Source: CAYFJO01 sp964343305 (GTDB lineage Bacteria; Planctomycetota; Planctomycetia; Pirellulales; Pirellulaceae). Taken from it: a stretch of 31,586 bases of DNA. Shown piece after piece: positions 23,270 to 31,586 of the stretch. Below the pieces are notes generated by a model that was not told where the DNA came from, did not search any database, and saw nothing but the letters and a program-made list of their open reading frames with translations. Both the position numbers and the translations under genes were made by a program. How positions within the stretch are numbered: position 1 is the first letter of the stretch; each line of letters begins with the position of its first letter. The stretch is taken from the NCBI GenBank assembly GCA_964343305.1, contig CAYFJO010000084.1, positions 1-31,586 of the forward strand, in the 5' to 3' direction.

Positions 23270-24213
23270 GGGTCGCTGCCCGATTTGGTGAGCTTCAATA
23301 CCACGGGACCCTCGTGCGGAACGGTGACCTTGAGTGGCGATTGCGTGGGATTGGAATAGGTCGGTGGAATACGGTATTCCATCTTCGTCTCTTGGCCGCG
23401 TTCTTCGGCCGCCTGCCGCGCCATGTCTTCTTCAATGGACTTGTCAAAGTCTTCTTCCATCGGTGTGATCGGATCTTCGAGAATCGGTGGGACGACAATC
23501 GTTACGACGTAAGGCCCCGGAAAAGCTCCATCGCCAGGGTCAAAGGACGATAACTTGAATCTTCCTTGCCGATCGGTTTTGCCCGTCGCGGCAACCGTGC
23601 CGTTTTGTGGATTGAAAATGACGTTCGCATCCGCCAATGGCTCGCCTTCGAACGTCACGACTCCTTCGACCGGAACTGTGCCGCGCCCCGCACTGGGCAA
23701 AGTGTAAAAGATGACGACAAGCAGTGTCAGGAGGCCGAGTGCCACCAACGTGGCAGGTGAATTGGCAAAACTGGACTCCCCTTTCGCTGTGGCGGCTTCT
23801 TCGGGTTGGTCTAGTTGCGATTCCCTTTCGACGGCTTGCAGCGCCGCGTTGACAGCCAATAAAACGCTGTCATGTGATTCCGAACATTCGATGTCCGGTT
23901 TGAAGGATTCAACCTCGTGCGCCGCCAGCGACTTCGTCCACGCGCTGACTGTTGCACACGGCGTCTGGGAGTCCTTCCAATCAACAGAGACACGAATAAC
24001 CTTCAACCGTCGTGTACTCTCTTGCAGTGCGTCGACCTTGTCGCGTATCTCCCGCTGCGTTGACTCGGTCAATGGCTGCCCGTTAACCGTCATTTCAAGT
24101 TGAACTGGCATACCCTCTTGATCCTCGAAAGGCGCTTCACTGGAACGATCAATCACCCGATCGTGTGCTAGTAGGCTCGCGCCTGGCACCGTCGGATCAG
24201 GCGAGATTGGCAA
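23266..24213 (-). CDS. Membrane protein: HPF/RaiA-like domain, TM helix, carboxypeptidase-regulatory-like domain
   Basis: A 315-residue protein in three parts. Residues about 35-132 have a predicted beta-alpha-beta-beta-beta-alpha order: VQLEMTVNG, LTESTQREIRDKVDALQE, KVIRVSVDW, CATVSAWT, HEVESFKPDIEC, HDSVLLAVNAALQAVERE. This resembles the ribosome-hibernation HPF/RaiA fold. Residues 153-173 are a membrane helix (PATLVALGLLTLLVVIFYTL). Residues 179-315 are the carboxypeptidase-regulatory-like domain common in planctomycete surface proteins (PVEGVVTFEGEPLADANVIFNP, GKTDRQGRFKLSSFDPGDGAFPGPYVVTI). It follows the DUF1559 gene by 15 bases on the same strand; the usual partner of DUF1559 has only the third part as a lipoprotein. 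The start is TTG 24213; ATG 24111 at the HPF-like domain is an alternative. The HPF-like assignment is inference from pattern and order of elements. Confidence 0.7.
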   Translation of the reverse strand: MPISPDPTVPGASLLAHDRVIDRSSEAPFEDQEGMPVQLEMTVNGQPLTESTQREIRDKVDALQESTRRLKVIRVSVDWKDSQTPCATVSAWTKSLAAHEVESFKPDIECSESHDSVLLAVNAALQAVERESQLDQPEEAATAKGESSFANSPATLVALGLLTLLVVIFYTLPSAGRGTVPVEGVVTFEGEPLADANVIFNPQNGTVAATGKTDRQGRFKLSSFDPGDGAFPGPYVVTIVVPPILEDPITPMEEDFDKSIEEDMARQAAEERGQETKMEYRIPPTYSNPTQSPLKVTVPHEGPVVLKLTKSGSDP

Positions 24214-24228
24214 CCGTTCCAGGGGCCT

Positions 24229-25353
24229 CTAATTGCCGTAACCGACTGGATTCTTTGCGTCGTTCCGGCAACCTAACCACTGATAGGTCTTCATGTCGAT
24301 TTTTTCAAACAGGAACTGGGTCGATCCGTCCGCCATCGCAAATTGAGTGCCATGAATGTGATTCGACTTGAACCCCCATGAGACATATCGAATGTCGTAA
24401 CGATGTAGCCGGACGCTCGGATCTCCTCCGCGGACATGGGACCTGTAATTAATCGGAATGGTCGTCACCCCCATGGCATTGCCAGACAGGGAACTTGCCC
24501 AGTTCGCGAAGTTTCGCCGATTGGGGCCGCAATTATGCGCGGGCATCTGCAACCAACTGTTTTCATTGACCCTTTGCTCACCGATCAAAATGGTGTTACT
24601 CAAGCCATCAGTAATCATGGATTCACTAATCGTAGCTCCCGTCCGGCCGAAAGCACCTCGAATATCGCTGGGTTCGTGCTTGCTGCCAATCGCGGAACTC
24701 TGGCCGTAACCCCACTCTTCTCCAAGACCATATGTCGGATTCGCCGGATCGCAGTATTGATAGAAAATGTTGTCCGCAAAGTCGCCGTGAGTTGGATAAC
24801 CCAGACATTGCGGGCCCGCGGACGCCGTGTAATTCGACACGTTTTCTCTCAATTTGTAATCGTCACTGGGACAACGCAAGATGTTGTCACGATGGACTGG
24901 CAAAACATCAATCGCCTCGGCGGAACGAATCGAATCGTTCCGCGGGTCGCTCGGAACGGCATAGTTGAAGTAATTCAAATCAGGAATGTTGTCGTAAAGC
25001 GGTTGCTGTTCCACGTAGGGCAAGCAATAGACGATCCAATTGCCTTTGTCAAAATGGCACACGCTGCCACCACTGCCGCCGGAATAACGACTGGGAAGAC
25101 TTTTGTTCCAATCCGCAAACCGGCCTCCTGGCGGTAACCAACCGTAGGTGTCGTAGAAGTTGTGGCAGGCGATTGCAAATTGCCGCAGGTTGTTTCCACA
25201 TTGAGTGCGACGGCCCGCTTCACGCGCGGCCTGGACGGCTGGCAACAACAGCGCCACCAACAATCCAATGATCGCAATCACGACCAAAAGTTCGACGAGG
25301 GTAAATGCCCGTCGTCCACGCATCGTGCGATTGACTTGAAATGGATGAACCAT
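24229..25353 (-). CDS. DUF1559 protein with prepilin-type N-terminus
   Basis: A 374-residue member of the planctomycete-specific DUF1559 family. The N-terminus RRAFTLVELLVVIAIIGLLVALLLPAVQAAREAGRR is a type IV pilin-like cleavage and methylation motif with its hydrophobic helix. The C-terminus has the family's H-X9-DG motif (HIHGTQFAMADG). In between are LPPGGRFADW, PYVEQQPLYDNI, CPSDD and ITDGLSNTILIGEQR, all typical. Such proteins are thought to be assembled or anchored at the cell surface by type II/IV secretion-like machinery. ATG 25353 is preferred because GATGGAGAC lies directly upstream; an ATG at 25410 would add a hydrophobic leader not shared with the family. Likely co-transcribed with the HPF-like fusion gene. 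Confidence 0.95.
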   Translation of the reverse strand: MVHPFQVNRTMRGRRAFTLVELLVVIAIIGLLVALLLPAVQAAREAGRRTQCGNNLRQFAIACHNFYDTYGWLPPGGRFADWNKSLPSRYSGGSGGSVCHFDKGNWIVYCLPYVEQQPLYDNIPDLNYFNYAVPSDPRNDSIRSAEAIDVLPVHRDNILRCPSDDYKLRENVSNYTASAGPQCLGYPTHGDFADNIFYQYCDPANPTYGLGEEWGYGQSSAIGSKHEPSDIRGAFGRTGATISESMITDGLSNTILIGEQRVNENSWLQMPAHNCGPNRRNFANWASSLSGNAMGVTTIPINYRSHVRGGDPSVRLHRYDIRYVSWGFKSNHIHGTQFAMADGSTQFLFEKIDMKTYQWLGCRNDAKNPVGYGN

Positions 25354-25585
25354 GTCTCCATCCCCCCATAGAAATAAATTCGCGAATAAACAAGGATAAA
25401 AATATGACACCTAAATCGTACCAAATGATAATAACCTGAAAGTAGAACAAATGGTAAAGTGAAATGCAAGTTTTCGATCGATCGATTGTCAATTATTTGT
25501 CGCGACAGATCGGCCGAAACCTCCAACGGGGGATGGGGAAGGCAATACCCAGAACCGACAAATCCAATCGGGCAGAATCCGCGGG
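25354..25585. promoter_or_regulatory. AT-rich leader/promoter region of the DUF1559 gene
   Basis: A 232-base stretch, much richer in A and T than the surrounding coding DNA, between the 1851-residue gene and the DUF1559 gene. It must hold the promoter of the DUF1559 operon. I cannot choose a single -35/-10 pair. GGGGGGATGGAG next to ATG 25353 is the ribosome-binding region. Confidence 0.35.
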
Positions 25586-28500
25586 TTAATTGCTAAACGG
25601 AAATTCACTAGTCATACGTAGCGTCTCTCGCTTTTTGTACAAACCGAGACGAAATCTCATTCCGAGTTGCTCATCCTCGCTGGCCAATTCCACCGCTTTA
25701 GACTGCCATTGAACGGCATCTTCGAATTGCCCGACACCGGCCAGCGCCGCGGCCAGCGTATCCAATTGACAGGCGTCGTCCCACAGCGTCAATTCACAGG
25801 CCCGCTCGGCAAACGCGATGGCGCCCGCCGCGTCGCGGTTTTCGACATCGTCGCGCGCAACCATGATGCAGGCGATTTCGTTTAGCGCATCGGCGTTTTC
25901 TGCATCGTCTTGCACGATTTGCAGAAAGTTCTCCAACGCTTCGTCATATCGCCCCAACTCCTTTTGATAATAGGCGCGATTGTGTTGAATGGTTGGGTCG
26001 TCGGGCGAAAGTTCCAGCGCCCGCTCACAATCGGCGAGTGCGTCTTCCAATCGCCCCAGTGCGTGGTGCGCCTGGGAGCGAGCCGCGAAAAGATCAGATT
26101 CATCGTCGTCCAGCTCCGTGGCGAATTCGATGGCTCGGTCAAAATCGGCTAATGCGTTGTCGTGCTGACCGAGTTCCGAGTAGCACAGACCGCGGACGTG
26201 ATAGACGTCGCTATCCTCGGGATTGATTTCGACGGCGCCGTTGAGCAGTTCAATCGCTTCTTCATATTCTTCGGCGTCATGCAGTTTGATCGCCTTCAGC
26301 ACTAAGACGTCCGCTTCAAGATCCGCGTCTTCGCCATCGAGGTCGAGACCGTCGAACTCATCGAGTTCGTCCTCCTCGTCATCATCATCTTCCCAGTCGA
26401 TGTGTTCCGGCGGGGCGGTCTCATAGCATGTGTCCAAATAACTGCCCGGTTTGAGAATGAATTCCGTATTGCCCGACTCGAGGATGTTCAATTTGCCGTC
26501 GACCAGGTTGACCGTCGTGTCGATGGGAAACGCCAGAAAGTCGACGATCAGCGGCTCGCGCAGAAACGCTTCGTACAGTGTGATGACCTCGTGAGCGTCC
26601 GCGTCCGTGTGGTCGTGGTCACCGTCAAAGCACTCAATCATCCAGCCCGAATGTTCCGGTTGCTTGAAGGCTTGCCGCTGCATCAAGACATCTTTGGTCT
26701 GGCCGATGGTTTTGCAAACCGTGACTTCATGTTTCATCGTCGTCACGCTCGGCCGCTGCGGCAAGTTTGCGACACTTCCGACCGCGGCAAATTGGGCGGG
26801 CACTTGTTTCACTGTGTTGGTCACGCCCGGCACATAGTGAATGGGCCAGGTTCTCATGTCCGGTTCGTGCAGCGTCAAACAATCCTCGCCCCATTGTTCG
26901 ATCATCAAGACGATCCAACCGTATCGAAACGTCTGGCCGGGCTGCAGTTGGCTTCCTTCCGCCACCATGTCTTCTAGTCCTTCGATCATTCTTGGTGCTT
27001 CCGCAATCGCCTTTTCGTCGGAGGCATCCACTTCGAGAACAAATTCGGCATGCTCGTAAATGTTGCACCGTGTCGTCTTGAACTGGCGTGTTGCCGAGCG
27101 CAAAGTGTCGCCGGACGAAGGGGATTGGCCGTGGCTGGCAACTTCAGAAACACTTTGGGCATCGTCCGCAACGAGTAACTCTTCCTTGAAACCCGCCGGT
27201 GTTGTTGGCTGCAAAAACGGCCCGTCGCTCGGATAACTCGCCGCGCGAAGACGTTCCGGGTATTCATCCATCACATGCAGCAACTCACCAGCCGCATTTT
27301 CCACCTGGTCCCACGTTGCTTCGCCGACGACTTTCTGGACGACGCCATCCGCCGAGGGTTTGACGAACTGAATGACGTCGGTCTTTGGCAACAGCACTTG
27401 TTGTTCGTCACCAATCGGCCACTGACAAAAAGATTCGAGACGTTTGGTCTGTGAATTCGTACGACTCATGAACTTGGCGATGCGGACTTGAGCATGGACA
27501 TCGAGTCGTTCCAGCAAGTCGGACTGCTCGGCGTAAAGCTGGTCAAAATGCTGCAGCCACAGCCGGCGGAGATCTTCGTGGCAGGCAAAGTCGGCATCCG
27601 GCAACCAAGGCGACCATCCTTCGGCGTGCAGACAATACGCGAGCCGCGAAATCTGCCGCACTGAGGAATCTTCCAGCGTCGCGTCAACCAGGCTGATCAT
27701 CAACCCCAGAGCCTCGTCGTCGTCGCTGCCGCAAACAAACAAATGGTTGACGTTCGGCACCATGGCGATCGGCTTGCCGGTCACCGGCAACTCGCGGATT
27801 TCGTCTTCCAGCAACAGCCGCGACGGATCGTAATCGTCGCTCATGCTGCACAGGAACACCTGGTCGTTGATCCGCGAGAATTCCAGATCGCACATCTCGC
27901 GCAAGTTGTCGCGCGCGCGTTCCAGGCACTCGTACAACGACGAGCCCCACGCATCGATGTGGTCCCGCATGACATGTTGCATGGCCCGCGGCAGATCGTA
28001 AACCAGGCCGACGCCCAGATGATCAGCCAACTCTTGATAGGGCCAGTTCTCCGCCGCCTCCGTGCCACGGATCTTCAAACGTAGTCCGTTAAACTCGAAA
28101 AACGACAGCGGCCGAACGACGGGCAGCAAATCGTCACCGATGTCTTCCAACGTGTCGGGAATGACCGCCGTGGGCACGAAGCTATCGTCCTGACGCAGCC
28201 GCATTCCGATACGCCGAGCGGCTGGCTGTGCGTCTTGTTGGTCTGCATCGACCGCGCGGCGAAAATAGAGCAAGGCGGATTCCAATTCACGTGCGTTGCT
28301 GGCGGACGCTTCGATCATCTCACCCATCGCCAGCATCGCGGGCGGATGTCCGGCTTCGGCTGCTTCATGGATCAGTTGCCGGGCTTGGCCAGCATCTTTT
28401 TCGACTCCGCGTCCAAACCGATAACACTGGCCAAGCGAATACTTTGCACGCACATCACCTCGATCGGCCGCCGATTGATGCAGCCTCACTGCTTTTTCAC

Positions 28501-31141
28501 AGTCCGGATCCAGGCCAACTCCTTTTTGATAACAACGGGCAAGATTTTCTTGGGCAACGAGCGACCCTTGGCGGCTGGCATCCGCGAAACACTGAACCGC
28601 CTTGGCCGGATCCAGTTCGACGCCAATCCCATCCAAACAGCAAAACGCCAGGTTGTTTAACGCCACTTCGTCGCCATGCTCGGCGAGCTTTCGAAACCAA
28701 TCCCACGGCGTACTCACTTCATTTGCCTGAAGACCGGGCGGCATCTGATCAAGGCTGGACTCGTCAAAGGCAAATCCAAATTGGGCTGCTCGCGAGAAAT
28801 AGTCCTTCGCTTTCGACTCCGATTCAACGAGGCTCCCCATCATGACCATGGCCATCGCGTTGCCGTGACTGACGGCAAAGTCCAACCAGCGCCGGGCATA
28901 GTCGAGATTCGGTGCGACCGCTCGACCCGTGAGATAGAATTCGGCCAATTTCGTTTGTGCAACGGCATGCCCCTGCCGGGCGGCGGTGTCATAACTGCGA
29001 GCCGCTGGCTTGATGTTCGCATCGCAGCCAATTCCGTATTCATAGCAAACGCCCAGCCAGTATTGTGCTTGTGCGTCGCCTTTGCTGGCCGTTTGCTGAA
29101 ACAAACGAAAGGCACGCGACGGGTCGCGCGGAGCGCCCCGGCCAAAAAACAGACACCGCCCCAATGACGCGGTGGCCGCGGCATGCGATTGTTTGGCCGC
29201 CTTGGTGTACCAGTCGACGGCTGCAGTGAAATCGGGTGCGCGCGTGCGGGGAACTTCGTACAGACATCCCAGTTGAAATTGTCCTTCGGCGTCGCCTTCC
29301 GACGCGCTGCGTTCAAACCACGATTGAGCCGTTTGTTCATTACGCCTAACGCCGCGACCCTGCAGGTAGCACTGACCGACGATGTTCTGTGCCTCGCGCT
29401 CGTCGCTTTCGGCCGCTTCCATCAGTCCCCCGACGCCCGTCGCTTCGTCTTGCTCACAACCGATGCCATCCAACAGGCACTTGCCCAACCGAACCAATGC
29501 TTCGACCAGACCTTGTGCCGCCGCACGCCGATAACCTTCGACGGCCTTCACGGGATCGACCGGCGTACTCAATCCGTAGAAATGGCAGTTGCCCAGCACC
29601 AGATAAGCCCCGCCATTTCCTTGCTTGGCCGACTGGATCAGATACTCGTGTGCTCGCTGCGGGTCATGAGGTCCCGCCGCATCTTCATCCAACAGCCACT
29701 CGGCCACGCGCCTCATCGCGCCCGCGTGTCCTTGGTCCGCCGCTCGCTGGAACCAGAGAAACGCTTCATCATGATTCTCGTCAACGTGGATGCCTCGCCA
29801 GTAAAACACGCCCAACAGCAGTTGCGCTTCCGCATGCTGTTGTTCTGCCGCGCGTCGCAGCCACGTGTACGCCAGCTCTTCATCTTCTTCGACACCTTGC
29901 CCGTCCCAATAACATTCCGCCAAACGAAACTGTGCGTGCGGATGTCCCGCGTTGGCATCGTCGATGAAATCCTCTGCATCGTCGTCATCACTGAATTCAT
30001 TTTCGTCGTCGCCGCGCAGTCGCTCTTGAGCCGTTTCATGCTCTTGTTCGGCGGCCAATCCATACCAGCGGATCGCTTCCGCATAGTCCGGCGGCACTCC
30101 ATCTCCCTTGCGATAGGCCTCGCCCAAACGAAACTGCGAAATGCGATCACCTTGGTCCGCCGCGCGTTTAAAGTAAGCGATCGCTTCTTCCGCGTTGGCT
30201 TCGATGCCCTCGCCGTCCGCGTGGCACAAACCCAACATTCGCAGTCCGTACACATCCTCATGTTCGGCCGCGGCACGAAACCAATGCAAAGCGTCGTCGT
30301 AGTCCTGATCGACACCGTCGCCATTGAAATAGCAAAAGCCGAGGCTGGATTGGCACGACGCGTGATTTTGGTTGGCCCCCTCTTGATAGAGTTCAGACGC
30401 CCGGCCCACATCTTGCTCCACGCCAGTTCCGGCGCGGTAGCAATCCGCCAGTTCCTCGACGGCATCCAAGCAGCCCTGCGCGGCAGACAACATGAGGTAT
30501 TGCACCGCCGTGCGGCCGTTTCGCGTGACGCAATCGCCTGTCGAATAGCACCTTCCCAGTTGGAGCTGAGCCTCGGCATCTCCCGCGTCGGCACGCTCCT
30601 GAAGATCGTCGACGTCGATCATTGGTGCGTCGCTGTCATCGGTTGCATTTCGTGAAACACAGATGGACTGGCCCTCGCTGTTGACAAAATCCACGATCCG
30701 ACCATCTTCGCGCCGGACCATCATTTGCCCGCCTGGATCATCAACATGCAGCGCATCGATGATCACCTGGGTTTCGTCGATCACCGATTCCAGTTGCTCT
30801 CGGTCCTGTTGTTCCCAATAGCCGCCGTCATCAGAAACGGACAGTTGATCGAATTGCTCATCCAGACTCCGCAACAAATCCACGATCGCGATGTGTACGT
30901 CCGGTCCAGCGAACTGTGTGTTAATCTCGGTGTCGATTTTCAATTCCGAGTCAAATATCAACCGCACTGGATCGCAAGTCTCGTGCGGCAACAACACAAT
31001 GCCATGATGCTGACCATCTTCCTGGACATATTGATCGACGGACCAATCCTTCCATTCGGCGAATTCTTCGGCCAGTTTGACGGCATCGACAACCGCCCAT
31101 TGATCACGCAGCGTTCCTGTGATTCGAATCGTGACACCCAT
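25586..31141 (-). CDS. Giant Sel1-repeat/TPR multidomain protein
   Basis: An 1851-residue protein without signal peptide or membrane helix. Residues 1-125 form an uncharacterised alpha/beta domain (TIRITGTLRDQW, GIVLLPHETCDPVRLIFD, QFAGPDVHIAIVDLLRSL). About 179-980 hold some 20 Sel1-like repeats of roughly 36 residues (pattern AQ-x-x-LG-x-CY-x-x-G-x-GV-x-x-D, then A-x-x-W/Y-x-x-AA-x-QG). About 1015-1310 resemble DUF1444/YtpQ-type proteins (LSFFEFNGLRLKI, GVGLVYDLPRAMQHV, SLYECLERARDNL, PSRLLLEDEI, PIAMVPNVNHLFVCGSDD). About 1394-1560 are a DUF2185/Imm33-like immunity-type region (GWMIECFDGDHDHTD, LREPLIVDFLAFPIDTTVNLVDG). A very acidic linker at about 1582-1604 leads to five or so TPR units to the end, finishing with a recognisable planctomycete ending (ELTLWDDACQLDTLAAALAGVGQFEDAVQWQSKAVEL). 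Probably a protein-interaction scaffold. No ATPase or catalytic motif is seen. Domain names beyond Sel1 and TPR are tentative. Confidence 0.85.
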   Translation of the reverse strand: MGVTIRITGTLRDQWAVVDAVKLAEEFAEWKDWSVDQYVQEDGQHHGIVLLPHETCDPVRLIFDSELKIDTEINTQFAGPDVHIAIVDLLRSLDEQFDQLSVSDDGGYWEQQDREQLESVIDETQVIIDALHVDDPGGQMMVRREDGRIVDFVNSEGQSICVSRNATDDSDAPMIDVDDLQERADAGDAEAQLQLGRCYSTGDCVTRNGRTAVQYLMLSAAQGCLDAVEELADCYRAGTGVEQDVGRASELYQEGANQNHASCQSSLGFCYFNGDGVDQDYDDALHWFRAAAEHEDVYGLRMLGLCHADGEGIEANAEEAIAYFKRAADQGDRISQFRLGEAYRKGDGVPPDYAEAIRWYGLAAEQEHETAQERLRGDDENEFSDDDDAEDFIDDANAGHPHAQFRLAECYWDGQGVEEDEELAYTWLRRAAEQQHAEAQLLLGVFYWRGIHVDENHDEAFLWFQRAADQGHAGAMRRVAEWLLDEDAAGPHDPQRAHEYLIQSAKQGNGGAYLVLGNCHFYGLSTPVDPVKAVEGYRRAAAQGLVEALVRLGKCLLDGIGCEQDEATGVGGLMEAAESDEREAQNIVGQCYLQGRGVRRNEQTAQSWFERSASEGDAEGQFQLGCLYEVPRTRAPDFTAAVDWYTKAAKQSHAAATASLGRCLFFGRGAPRDPSRAFRLFQQTASKGDAQAQYWLGVCYEYGIGCDANIKPAARSYDTAARQGHAVAQTKLAEFYLTGRAVAPNLDYARRWLDFAVSHGNAMAMVMMGSLVESESKAKDYFSRAAQFGFAFDESSLDQMPPGLQANEVSTPWDWFRKLAEHGDEVALNNLAFCCLDGIGVELDPAKAVQCFADASRQGSLVAQENLARCYQKGVGLDPDCEKAVRLHQSAADRGDVRAKYSLGQCYRFGRGVEKDAGQARQLIHEAAEAGHPPAMLAMGEMIEASASNARELESALLYFRRAVDADQQDAQPAARRIGMRLRQDDSFVPTAVIPDTLEDIGDDLLPVVRPLSFFEFNGLRLKIRGTEAAENWPYQELADHLGVGLVYDLPRAMQHVMRDHIDAWGSSLYECLERARDNLREMCDLEFSRINDQVFLCSMSDDYDPSRLLLEDEIRELPVTGKPIAMVPNVNHLFVCGSDDDEALGLMISLVDATLEDSSVRQISRLAYCLHAEGWSPWLPDADFACHEDLRRLWLQHFDQLYAEQSDLLERLDVHAQVRIAKFMSRTNSQTKRLESFCQWPIGDEQQVLLPKTDVIQFVKPSADGVVQKVVGEATWDQVENAAGELLHVMDEYPERLRAASYPSDGPFLQPTTPAGFKEELLVADDAQSVSEVASHGQSPSSGDTLRSATRQFKTTRCNIYEHAEFVLEVDASDEKAIAEAPRMIEGLEDMVAEGSQLQPGQTFRYGWIVLMIEQWGEDCLTLHEPDMRTWPIHYVPGVTNTVKQVPAQFAAVGSVANLPQRPSVTTMKHEVTVCKTIGQTKDVLMQRQAFKQPEHSGWMIECFDGDHDHTDADAHEVITLYEAFLREPLIVDFLAFPIDTTVNLVDGKLNILESGNTEFILKPGSYLDTCYETAPPEHIDWEDDDDEEDELDEFDGLDLDGEDADLEADVLVLKAIKLHDAEEYEEAIELLNGAVEINPEDSDVYHVRGLCYSELGQHDNALADFDRAIEFATELDDDESDLFAARSQAHHALGRLEDALADCERALELSPDDPTIQHNRAYYQKELGRYDEALENFLQIVQDDAENADALNEIACIMVARDDVENRDAAGAIAFAERACELTLWDDACQLDTLAAALAGVGQFEDAVQWQSKAVELASEDEQLGMRFRLGLYKKRETLRMTSEFPFSN

Positions 31142-31463
31142 GTCTTAATCTGTTGCTGGTGAGGCTTGACGAGAAATGAGATAAATTGTGTGGTTGCTAT
31201 TGTAATTGGATCTTGCGGTCGCTGAAACTGTTTGGGAGTAGAGGTTCCATCGCAGCGAAGTCGTCCGGGACGAGTTGATTCTCCTGGCATCGCCATTGGA
31301 TGCCGGCAGCAACCTTAACGGCAATCAGCGTCCCGCAGCACAGGAATCCTAGAATTCGCCGACATGACAGGGCGGTTGCTGACGGCCAGCGAGTATCGGG
31401 GGATGTCCGTGACGCGATTCAGCAACAGTTTCGCGAGTGGTTTGGCTAATCGGCCCCGAACTG
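31142..31463. other. Gap between giant gene and metalloprotease-like gene
   Basis: About 320 bases with no recognised coding sequence; short open frames on both strands have no domain-like features. It follows a gene on the minus strand and precedes another, so it should hold the giant gene's promoter and possibly a terminator, but no clear hairpin or promoter pair could be identified. The giant gene's start at 31141 has only a weak AAGA ahead. Confidence 0.4.
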
Positions 31464-31586
31464 TTACAGCGACGATCGACGTGTGCCAACGTCGAGTAGT
31501 CCGTTCATCCAACTTGACCTCGCTACGTCGTGGTCTAAGCCTCGCATGTGACCCAGTTCATGAAGAATGACGGTGAGCAAGTCCAT
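31464..31586 (-). CDS. Zinc metalloprotease-like protein, C-terminal fragment (window edge)
   Basis: The minus strand, read inward from the right edge, gives DLLTVILHELGHMRGLDHD, then WMNGLLDVGTRRSSL and a stop TAA at 31464-31466: 40 codons plus the stop, with the beginning outside the window. HELGHMRGLDH is the HExxHxxGxxH motif of metzincin-type zinc proteases (three zinc-binding histidines and the catalytic glutamate), followed by a methionine in WMNG that could be the Met-turn. The ending (metal-site motif, then LMN/WMNG and D-x-G-x-R-R) resembles C-termini that follow adhesin- or dockerin-like modules in large planctomycete surface proteins. The rest of the gene and its domains cannot be judged. 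Confidence 0.75.
   Translation of the reverse strand: MDLLTVILHELGHMRGLDHDVARSSWMNGLLDVGTRRSSL

Noticed and set aside
29183..30655. A 490-codon open frame on the plus strand opposite the giant Sel1/TPR gene
   Set aside because: It is antisense to a gene with clear repeated domains, has no recognisable motif, and long antisense frames are expected opposite GC-rich codons.
31315..31512. Short minus-strand frame overlapping the metalloprotease-like gene end
   Set aside because: A different frame from the HExxHxxGxxH coding frame and featureless.
1..31586. CRISPR array, rRNA, tRNA, prophage or insertion-sequence transposase
   Set aside because: No regularly spaced direct repeats with unique spacers, no tRNA cloverleaf I could recognise, and no transposase or phage structural gene were seen. 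The repeats present are palindromic and dispersed.

Overview
The window looks like chromosomal DNA of a planctomycete, probably from the Pirellulales/Rhodopirellula side of the phylum. The evidence is gene content: two DUF1501 proteins with twin-arginine leaders, a DUF1559 pseudopilin-like protein with its H-X9-DG signature, a carboxypeptidase-regulatory-like surface domain, a secreted LRR protein, an FHA/kinase-like protein, a giant Sel1/TPR protein, and several short palindromic repeat families of the kind common between planctomycete genes. Organism assignment is inference; there is no rRNA in the window and I recognise no tRNA.

Layout. 1-1082: a PD-(D/E)XK/Rpn-like hypothetical protein. 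1088-3699 (minus): mnmA followed by an mmsA-type CoA-acylating aldehyde dehydrogenase. 3862-4963 (plus): prfB (RF2), read only through a programmed +1 frameshift at CTT TGA C. 5096-6358 (plus): FHA domain joined to a degenerate kinase domain. 6469-10597 (minus): a full-length DUF1501 protein, an LRR protein, and a second DUF1501 protein that has lost its middle. 10827-11510 (plus): a parDE-type toxin-antitoxin module with a readable promoter and operator. 11575-13647 (minus): M20 peptidase, SPFH/flotillin-like membrane protein and BFD-like [2Fe-2S] protein, in overlapping frames. 13734-15204 (plus): a nucleoside deoxyribosyltransferase-like protein overlapping rlmN. 15235-16587 (minus): rarA, convergent with rlmN across a perfect 29-bp inverted repeat. 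16738-17154 (plus): a two-CBS-domain protein. 17175-23021 (minus): a polysaccharide cluster wecB-wecC-heparinase-like lyase-flippase. 23266-25353 (minus): DUF1559 protein followed by a membrane protein whose N-terminus looks like an HPF/RaiA ribosome-hibernation fold. 25586-31141 (minus): an 1851-residue Sel1-repeat/TPR protein. 31464-31586 (minus): the last 40 codons of a zinc metalloprotease-like gene with an HExxHxxGxxH motif.

How it fits together. The wec cluster encodes the UDP-GlcNAc to UDP-ManNAc to UDP-ManNAcA route, with a membrane flippase and a polysaccharide lyase, so it probably makes, exports and trims a surface glycan. mnmA, prfB, rlmN and rarA are housekeeping translation/recombination genes scattered among accessory genes. 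The most notable signals are the HPF-like/transmembrane/surface-domain fusion, the internally deleted DUF1501 gene, the pseudokinase, prfB frameshifting without an obvious strong internal Shine-Dalgarno, and at least six different palindromic repeat families, some of which enter coding sequences or supply stop codons.
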